A stretch of DNA of 64,000 nucleotides from Extensimonas perlucida. GTDB lineage: Bacteria > Pseudomonadota > Gammaproteobacteria > Burkholderiales > Burkholderiaceae_C. The notes beneath the pieces were generated by a model. That model saw nothing but the letters and a program-made list of their open reading frames with translations. It made no database searches and was not told the DNA's origin. Numbering within the stretch: the stretch's first letter is position 1; every line of letters begins with the position of its first letter. A program made the position numbers and the translations under genes. Location: positions 62,001 through 126,000 of the forward strand of contig NZ_VMYE01000006.1 in assembly GCF_007655255.1 (NCBI RefSeq). The letters run 5' to 3'. This document shows, piece after piece, positions 58,757 through 64,000 of this stretch.

Positions 58757-59148
58757 GGGGTGATGTAACTCTTTGTGCAAATTTTTTACGCGTGCGCCGG
58801 AACGGCGCGGGCCCGTTCCATAAAAAGCGCCTTGCAGGGCCGACTTTTTGGTCCGTGCAGGGGCTGAAGCGGCCGCGATGGAGCGAGGCTTTGGGGCGAG
58901 GAATGTGCCGCTGTGTTGTTTCTTGTGTTCTATATCAAATTAGTAGTGGTAGTAGAGGGGCTTGGTTTGCGTGGACAAGTGCTTTTTTTGCTGATTTGAC
59001 GCGCACTTGGGTGCAGGCAAACGCTGTGCGCACGGGACGCGCCGGCTTGTGCGCCCAAGCGAATAATTTGGCCGGCCCGGCCCGGCCTGTGGACAAGTGG
59101 TGGTTTGTGCGCTTTTTGTGCACAGCTTTGCGCACAGCGCCGGGCTGG
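58757..59148. other. Intergenic region between fliC promoter and the LTXXQ gene
   Basis: About 390 bp without a credible gene. An AT-rich patch is at 58915-58990. Beyond that I see only GC-rich filler and short poly-T, no recognisable regulatory site. Confidence 0.4.
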
Positions 59149-59150
59149 AG

Positions 59151-59187
59151 AAATCGGGGTCAGAGAAATCGGGGTCAGATTCCAATA
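59151..59187 (+). repeat. Two truncated GGGGTCAGATTCC elements
   Basis: AAATCGGGGTCAG (59151) then AAATCGGGGTCAGATTCCAA (59167). The first is a half copy; both have C where others have T (AATCGG). Intergenic. Confidence 0.75.
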
Positions 59188-59214
59188 GCTGTCGGCGCAA
59201 CGGCAAAACGGCGC

Positions 59215-59247
59215 AAAAAAGCCCGGCCCCATGGAGTTGGGCCGGGC
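59215..59247 (-). terminator. Terminator of the Spy/LTXXQ gene
   Basis: A 9-bp perfect stem, GCCCGGCCC (59221-59229) and GGGCCGGGC (59239-59247). On the minus strand it is followed by a six-T run (A-run 59215-59220). 32 bp past the stop. Confidence 0.92.
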
Positions 59248-59279
59248 AAGGCGGAGGAAAGCGGGGGAAAAGTGGAGGT

Positions 59280-59828
59280 TCAGCGTGCGGGCCCTGGGCC
59301 GCTGCGCATGCCGGCGCGGCCGGGGTGTTTGTCGTGCGGGTCCATCATGCCTTGGCGCGGCATGAATTGCGCGTCGAAAGTTTTTTGCTGCTGCGGGCTG
59401 AGCTTGGCGTAAAAGGCCTTGATGGCTTCGGCGCGCTGGTCCATCTCGGCGATGTGTTGGGTGCGCAGGGCGCGCATGCGGTCCAGGCGCTCGGGGGTGC
59501 TGAGCTTGGCGAACTCGTCGGGGTTCATGTCGAGGCGCGCATGCTGCGGTTTGTGCTGCATGGCGTTCATGAAGTCTTGCCACGCGGGTTCCTGCTCGGG
59601 TGTGAGTTTGAGCGCTTCTTTGAGCGCGGCGGCGCGCTGGGCAAAGTGCTGCTCGCGGCGCTCTTGCCGGTCGTGCATTCTTTGTGCGCGCGGCGTGTCG
59701 GCGCCGGGGCCTGCAGCGGGTGCGGCGGGCTGGGCGAATACGGGCAGCGCGAGCGTGCCGAGCAGCGCAGCGCCCGCCAGACAGCGACGCAAGCGCTGCG
59801 GGCCTTGGAATCCTTGAAAGTGGGTCAT
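59280..59828 (-). CDS. Spy/CpxP-family LTXXQ periplasmic chaperone-like protein
   Basis: A 182-aa protein. From the ATG at 59828 (SD AAGGA) a signal peptide: FQGPQRLRRCLAGAALLGTLALPVFAQP. The mature part is all-helical with the LTPEQ and FYAKLSPQQQKTFDAQF motifs typical of the LTXXQ family (ALKLTPEQEPAWQDFMNAM; STPERLDRMRALRTQHIAEMDQRAEAIKAFY). It is likely an envelope-stress chaperone. The open frame to 59990 upstream has no homology. Confidence 0.9.
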   Translation of the reverse strand: MTHFQGFQGPQRLRRCLAGAALLGTLALPVFAQPAAPAAGPGADTPRAQRMHDRQERREQHFAQRAAALKEALKLTPEQEPAWQDFMNAMQHKPQHARLDMNPDEFAKLSTPERLDRMRALRTQHIAEMDQRAEAIKAFYAKLSPQQQKTFDAQFMPRQGMMDPHDKHPGRAGMRSGPGPAR

Positions 59829-60037
59829 GGTGTCGTCCTTTCTTGCAAAAGCATTGCTGTGACGCGATGCAGTGTGCGCCGGCTCTGTGTCGCTTGCGTG
59901 ATCCGCGGTTGAGCCTGTGTAAAGTGGCGCCCTCGGCTGGCGCATGGGGTTCAGGGCCGAATTGGCCGTTAGCCCTTTATTGGTGTGCATAAGCAGCTAT
60001 TTATTTGATACTCATTTTGTCGTTACAAAGGTTGTCC

Positions 60038-61069
60038 ATGTTCAAGAACATGATCGTTTACCGCATCGCGCAGCCCTGGAACCTGCCGCTCGATGCGGTG
60101 GATGCGGCGCTGGCGCGCATGCCGTTTGCGCCCTGCGGCGCCACGCAGGAGCTTGCACTCGGCTGGGTGCCGCCGCGCGGCGAGGCGCACGGGGCGCTGG
60201 CCGAATCGGTGGGCGGGCAATGGATTTTGCGGCTCGTGCGCGAGGCCAAGCTGCTGCCCGCCCCCGTGCTGGCGCGCAAGGCGCAGGAAAAGGCTGCGCA
60301 GATCGAGGCCACGACGGGCCGCAAGCCCGGCAAGAAAGAACTGCGCGAACTCAAGGAGGAAGCCAAGCTGGACCTGCTGCCCATGGCGTTCACGCGGCAG
60401 GCGGCGGTGTGGGTGTGGCTAGACCCCGAGGCCGGCTGGTTGGTGCTCGACACCGCGAGCCAGGCACGCGCCGACGAGGTCACGAGCTTGCTCGTGGAGC
60501 TGCTGCCGGGCCTGTCGCTGCGCCTGCTGCAGACGCAAACCGCGCCCGCGACGGCGATGGCGCATTGGCTCGCCACCCAGGAGCCGCCCGTGGGCTTCTC
60601 GCTGGAGCGCGAGTGCGAGCTCAAAAGCCCCGACGAGTCGCAGGCCGTGGTGCGCTACGCGCGCCACCCGCTCGACATCGCAGAGGTGCAGGCGCACATC
60701 GCCGCGGGCAAGCGCCCCACGCGCCTTGCGCTCGCGTGGGAGGGGCGCGTGTCTTTCGTGCTTACCGAGGGGCTGCAGCTCAAAAAGGTGACTTTGCTCG
60801 ACACTGCGCTGGCCGAGCAGACGAATGATGAGGGTGGGTTCGATGCCGACGTGGCGCTGGCGACGGGCGAGCTGGGCCGGCTGCTGCCGGATTTGGTGGC
60901 GGCGCTGGACGGCGAGGCGGACTTGGCGATTCCGGCGGGGGCGGAGCGTGGTGCGGCACAGGGTGCGGCCGAAGCGGTGGGTGGCGCCGCGGCATTCGGG
61001 GGAGTCGGTGCCGATGCAGCTGGGCAAGAGGCAGCAGAAGATGTCGTGGCAGAGGAGCCGCCGTTTTGA
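60038..61069 (+). CDS. rdgC: Recombination-associated protein RdgC
   Basis: A 343-aa DNA-binding ring protein that tempers RecA and replication-fork repair. MFKNMIVYRIAQPWNLPLDAVDAALARMPFAPCGATQELALGWVPPR from ATG 60038. Then ILRLVREAKLLPAPVLARKAQEKAAQIEATTGRKPGKKELRELKEEAKLDLLPMAF, the RdgC signature. A Gly/Ala-rich tail (about 303-343) is longer than in E. coli (303 aa) and may be dispensable. Followed 46 bp later by a methyltransferase. Confidence 0.95.
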   Translation: MFKNMIVYRIAQPWNLPLDAVDAALARMPFAPCGATQELALGWVPPRGEAHGALAESVGGQWILRLVREAKLLPAPVLARKAQEKAAQIEATTGRKPGKKELRELKEEAKLDLLPMAFTRQAAVWVWLDPEAGWLVLDTASQARADEVTSLLVELLPGLSLRLLQTQTAPATAMAHWLATQEPPVGFSLERECELKSPDESQAVVRYARHPLDIAEVQAHIAAGKRPTRLALAWEGRVSFVLTEGLQLKKVTLLDTALAEQTNDEGGFDADVALATGELGRLLPDLVAALDGEADLAIPAGAERGAAQGAAEAVGGAAAFGGVGADAAGQEAAEDVVAEEPPF

Positions 61070-61115
61070 GGCTGATGCAGAGAAAATCCTTTCCTCTTTT
61101 CCCCGGAGCCTGCCC

Positions 61116-61811
61116 ATGAACCCCCCTTTGATCCAAGACGAACTCGAACTTTTGCAGCAGCTCGTCGATCTGCCAAGCCACCCGCGCATCATCGAGCTGG
61201 GCTGCGGCGCGGCGCAGCTGGCGCGCAGGCTGCTGCAGCGCTGGCCGCAGTGCACGGTGGTGGGGCTGGAGGTCGATGCGCGCCAGCACGCGAAGAACCT
61301 GCAAAACCCCGCCGAGCGCCTGCAGTTCGTACAGGCCGGGGCGCAGGCGATTCCGTTTGCGGCGCAAAACTTCGACCTCGCGCTGATGCTCAAGTCTTTG
61401 CACCACGTGCCGCTCGATGCGATGGACCAGGCGCTGGCCGAGGTGCACCGCGTGCTGCGCGCGCAGGGGCTGCTCTATGTGTCGGAGCCCGTGTACGCAG
61501 GCGCGCTCAACGAGATCGTGCGGCTGTTCAACGACGAGGGCGAGGTGCGCGCGGCGGCCTTGGCGGCGGTGCAGCGCGCCGTGGCCTCGGGCGCGTGGGA
61601 GCAGCTCAGCGAGACGTTTTTCGACATGCCCGTGCACTACGACGACTTCGAGGACTTCGAGCGCCGCATGATCAACGTGACGTTTGCCGAGCGCCACCTC
61701 GATGCGGCTACGCGAGAGGCGGTGCGGGCGCGCTTTCTGCCGCACCTGACGGCGCAGGGCGCCGACTTCGTGCGGCCTATGCGTGTGAACCTGCTGCGCA
61801 AGGTGGGGTGA
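61116..61811 (+). CDS. Class I SAM-dependent methyltransferase
   Basis: A 231-aa Methyltransf_11/25-type enzyme. IIELGCGAAQLARRLLQRWPQCTVVGLEVDARQHAKN is motif I/II; FDLALMLKSLHHVPLDAMDQALAEVHRVLRAQGLLYVSEP is motif IV/V. The substrate is unknown. Follows rdgC; possibly same transcript. Start ATG 61116 after CGGAG. Confidence 0.88.
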   Translation: MNPPLIQDELELLQQLVDLPSHPRIIELGCGAAQLARRLLQRWPQCTVVGLEVDARQHAKNLQNPAERLQFVQAGAQAIPFAAQNFDLALMLKSLHHVPLDAMDQALAEVHRVLRAQGLLYVSEPVYAGALNEIVRLFNDEGEVRAAALAAVQRAVASGAWEQLSETFFDMPVHYDDFEDFERRMINVTFAERHLDAATREAVRARFLPHLTAQGADFVRPMRVNLLRKVG

Positions 61812-61893
61812 GGCCACCCGCGGCCATATCCGCGGCCATGCAGCCGTGCAGCAGCGCTACGCTCCAGCAGCGCAGCGGCGCGCAGGGACCCAC

Positions 61894-61970
61894 GACTTAC
61901 GCAAATCGGGGTTAGGCCAGGCGTTCGCCCCATGGCAAAACACCTCGCTGCATCCTTGTTTGCGTAATTC
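61894..61970. mobile_element. 77-bp MITE-like element, second copy
   Basis: Bounded by GACTTACGCAAA (61894-61905) and TTTGCGTAATTC (61959-61970). Aligns without gaps to the copy at 51605-51681 with about nine changes. Between the methyltransferase and the enoyl-CoA hydratase genes (convergent). Confidence 0.85.
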
Positions 61971-61982
61971 CAGGGACCGAAA

Positions 61983-62771
61983 TCAGCGCGCCTGGAAGCT
62001 CGGCCTTTGGCGCGCGTAAAAGGCTTCGACGCCGGCGCGGAAGTCCTCGGTGCCCATGCAGCGCACGAAGGATTGCTTTTCGGCGTCGAGCTGTTCGGCA
62101 AAACTGTGTTCGCAGGATTGGCGCATGAGCCGCCGCAAGGCGCCGTAGGCCAGCGTGGGGCCTGATGCGAGGCGCTGCGCGAGCTCCTGCGTGGCGGCTT
62201 CGAGCTGGTCGGCGGGCAACACGCGGTTGATGAGGCCCATTTGCAGCGCTTCGGCGGTGCCAAAGGGCTCGCCGAGCATGGTGATCTCGAGCGCGCGGCG
62301 CAGGCCCACGATGCGCGGCAGGCTCCAGGACATGCCCATGTCGCAGCAGGTGCCCAGGTGGATGTAGGCCGGGGCAAAGCGCGTGCCCTCGGCCACGAGG
62401 ATGAAGTCGGCGAGCAGCATCAGGCTCAGCCCCGCGCCCGCGGCCACGCCGTGCACCTGCGCGATCAGCGGCGCGTCCATGGTCGCGAGCAGCGGCAGCG
62501 CCTCGTTGAGCAGCGTGAGGATGTCCGACGCGCCCTGCACGGGATTGGCGCGCAGCGTGGCCAGGTCGCCGCCGGCCACGAAGCCCTTGCCCGCGCCGCG
62601 CAGCACCACGGCGCGCACGCTCGCGTCGGCGCTGATGTCTTTAACGGCGCGGTAAAACGCTTCGGCCAGCGTGTAATCAAAAGCGTTGAGCGCGGCGGGG
62701 CGGTTCAGGCACAGCGTGACGATGGCGCCTTGGCGTTCGACGAGCAGCGGGGCTTCGGTGGTTGGGGTCAT
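61983..62771 (-). CDS. Enoyl-CoA hydratase/isomerase family protein
   Basis: A 262-aa crotonase-fold protein (PaaG-like). LCLNRPAALNAFDYTLAEAFYRAV, GAGKGFVAGGDLATL (oxyanion loop 1) and IAQVHGVAAGAGLSLMLLADFILVAEGTRFAPAYIHLGTCCDMGMSWSLPRIVG. The second catalytic Glu of classical hydratases is not seen in AYIHLGTCCD; Asp is available, as in PaaG-type isomerases. Acts in beta-oxidation or phenylacetate-type pathways. Divergent from the acyl-CoA synthetase. Confidence 0.92.
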   Translation of the reverse strand: MTPTTEAPLLVERQGAIVTLCLNRPAALNAFDYTLAEAFYRAVKDISADASVRAVVLRGAGKGFVAGGDLATLRANPVQGASDILTLLNEALPLLATMDAPLIAQVHGVAAGAGLSLMLLADFILVAEGTRFAPAYIHLGTCCDMGMSWSLPRIVGLRRALEITMLGEPFGTAEALQMGLINRVLPADQLEAATQELAQRLASGPTLAYGALRRLMRQSCEHSFAEQLDAEKQSFVRCMGTEDFRAGVEAFYARQRPSFQAR

Positions 62772-62896
62772 GAAAATTCCTTGGCGGTGGGGATGGTTGG
62801 TTTTGGAATTGGCAATCAGGGTTTTCGCGCTTGCGCAGGGGCGCTTGTCCGGGGAGCATGGGTTTTCTACGGGTTTTTCACAACAGGGTTTGTCCT

Positions 62897-64000
62897 ATGT
62901 CCGCTTTGACACCGCTGCAGCGCCACGATGCGCATCCTTTCATGGGCATGGACGTGCCCGGGCTGCTCGAGCAGCGTGCGCACGCGCGGCGCGACCATCC
63001 GTTCATCGTCTGGGAGCCGTTCGAGGGCCTGCCGGAAGTCATCAGCTACGGCATGTTTTACGAGCGCGTGCGGCGCATCGCGGGTGGCCTGCAGCAGCGC
63101 GGCGTGCGCGCGGGCGACTGCGTGCTGATCCACCTCGAAAACTGCCCCGAAACCATTCTGGCCTGGTACGCCTGCGCGTGGCTGGGCGCGATTGCCGTGA
63201 CCACGAACGCGCGCGCCTCGGACGACGAGCTGCAGTATTACGCCGAGCACTGCGGCGCCGTGGGCGGCATCACGCAGCCCAAGTTTGCCGCGCGTGTGGC
63301 GGCCTCGTGCAAGGGCCTGCGCTGGCTGGCCGTGACGGCCACCGACAGCGGCCACGCGCCGCAGCAGGGCGCGCCCGACGCGGCGAGCAGCTTTGCCGCG
63401 CTGGACGCCGCGCCCGCGCCGCGCCGCCCGGCCGACCCGCTGGCGCCGTGCAGCGTGCAATACACCTCGGGCACGACCTCGCGCCCCAAGGCCGTGCTGT
63501 GGACGCATGCCAACGCGCTGTGGGGCGCACGCATCAACGCCGCGCACGAGGACTTGCGCGCCGAGGACGTGCACCTGGTGCACCTGCCGCTGTTTCACAC
63601 CAACGCGCAGGCGTATTCGGTGCTCGCGTGCCTGTGGGTGGGCGCCACGGCGGTGGTGCTGCCGCGCTTTTCAGCGAGCCGTTTCTGGCCCGTGTCGATC
63701 GCGCGGCGCGTGACCTGGACTTCGATGATTCCGTTTTGCATCCAGGCCCTGCTCGCGCACGAGGTGCCGGCTGAGCACTATTACCGCCTGTGGGGCGCGG
63801 GCGCCTGCGCTTTGCCCACGGACGCGCACTTTCGCGTGCAGACCATAGGCTGGTGGGGCATGACCGAGACCATCACGCACGGCATCGTGAGCGACCGCCA
63901 CCTGCCGAGCCCGAGCATGAGCATAGGCCGCCCCGCGGCCGAATACCGCATCGCCATCGTCGAGGACGACAGCGTGCCCGTGCGCGAGGCGCGGCATGTG
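62897..64000 (+). CDS. AMP-dependent acyl-CoA synthetase/ligase, N-terminal part (truncated by window edge)
   Basis: Continues past the right edge without a stop: 368 codons seen. From ATG 62897 (MSALTPLQRHDAHPFMGMD). The ATP-binding P-loop is VQYTSGTTSRPKAVLWTHAN. LPLFHTNAQAYSVLACLWVGATAVV and TIGWWGMTETITHG (adenylate-forming motif A5) follow. The C-terminal lid with catalytic Lys is outside the window. Divergent from the enoyl-CoA hydratase with 125 bp between; together they suggest fatty/aromatic acid breakdown. Confidence 0.93.
   Translation, partial: MSALTPLQRHDAHPFMGMDVPGLLEQRAHARRDHPFIVWEPFEGLPEVISYGMFYERVRRIAGGLQQRGVRAGDCVLIHLENCPETILAWYACAWLGAIAVTTNARASDDELQYYAEHCGAVGGITQPKFAARVAASCKGLRWLAVTATDSGHAPQQGAPDAASSFAALDAAPAPRRPADPLAPCSVQYTSGTTSRPKAVLWTHANALWGARINAAHEDLRAEDVHLVHLPLFHTNAQAYSVLACLWVGATAVVLPRFSASRFWPVSIARRVTWTSMIPFCIQALLAHEVPAEHYYRLWGAGACALPTDAHFRVQTIGWWGMTETITHGIVSDRHLPSPSMSIGRPAAEYRIAIVEDDSVPVREARHV

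Noticed and set aside
56442-58763. 773-aa plus-strand frame opposite fliC
   Set aside because: Shadow of flagellin; Gly/Arg/His-rich with no domain.
59981-60015. Possible palindromic element upstream of rdgC (AAGCAGCTAT)
   Set aside because: Only the first arm is present and the rest does not align; too weak to list.

Overview
The window is high-GC chromosomal DNA from a Gram-negative betaproteobacterium, most likely a member of the Comamonadaceae (Acidovorax/Alicycliphilus/Comamonas relatives). This rests on an Omp32-type porin, an S-adenosylhomocysteine (SAH) riboswitch in front of ahcY, an MCE/Mla-type lipid transport operon, polar-flagellum genes, and several short dispersed repeats of a kind I associate with that family. 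The family is inferred from gene content. No 16S gene is present.

Layout. 1-8272: a truncated tyrosine phosphatase, nudJ-mnmA (tRNA 2-thiolation), and a giant tandem UvrA with four ABC ATPase domains. 8393-15238: an orphan ABC solute-binding protein, a porin, an MFS carrier, and a tight minus-strand operon mvaB-ybaK-DUF1289-DsbA-like. 15359-16556: tRNA-Arg(CCG) followed by a degenerate 1.1-kb island. The island is bounded by a second copy of the tRNA 3' end and carries a HigB/HigA-like toxin-antitoxin (TA) pair. 16691-24627: thiL, a YbdK-like ligase, a cation/proton antiporter, a SpecificRecomb-family membrane protein, apaG and a GMC oxidoreductase. 24826-28555: permease-ATPase-MCE-lipoprotein operon. 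28556-42905: hemerythrin, glycine-zipper protein, yajC-secD-secF, DUF1631, a GspF/PilC-like membrane protein, a 5'-nucleotidase, a J-domain-like protein, an EF-hand protein and maeB. 43147-46023: an omega-aminotransferase with a divergent LysR regulator, and a DUF2061 protein. 46299-50560: SAH riboswitch-ahcY-tlyA-metF-rlpA-like. 50599-52641: rlmJ and rplM-rpsI. 52710-53308: a second TA pair (ParE/Phd-like). 53555-58756: fliT-like x2, fliS, fliD and fliC with a good sigma-28 promoter. 59280-64000: Spy/LTXXQ protein, rdgC, a methyltransferase, an enoyl-CoA hydratase and a truncated acyl-CoA synthetase.

The genes are mostly ordinary housekeeping. The unusual layer is repetitive DNA. At least six repeat types are scattered through the window, and two of them sit in frame inside protein genes. 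One is an imperfect palindrome containing GATAGCTGCT...GCGCTAG found in uvrA (twice), DUF1289, thiL, the MCE lipoprotein gene, gspF-like and tlyA. The other is an AATTGGGGTCAGATTCCAATT element present as an array inside uvrA. Further elements are a 77-bp MITE-like sequence (one copy in the rplM leader), a 184-bp long inverted repeat with detached half copies, a GTCATTGCGAG palindrome, and a composite dispersed repeat after the MCE operon. In-frame spread of palindromic elements into conserved enzymes is the most promising candidate for something undescribed.
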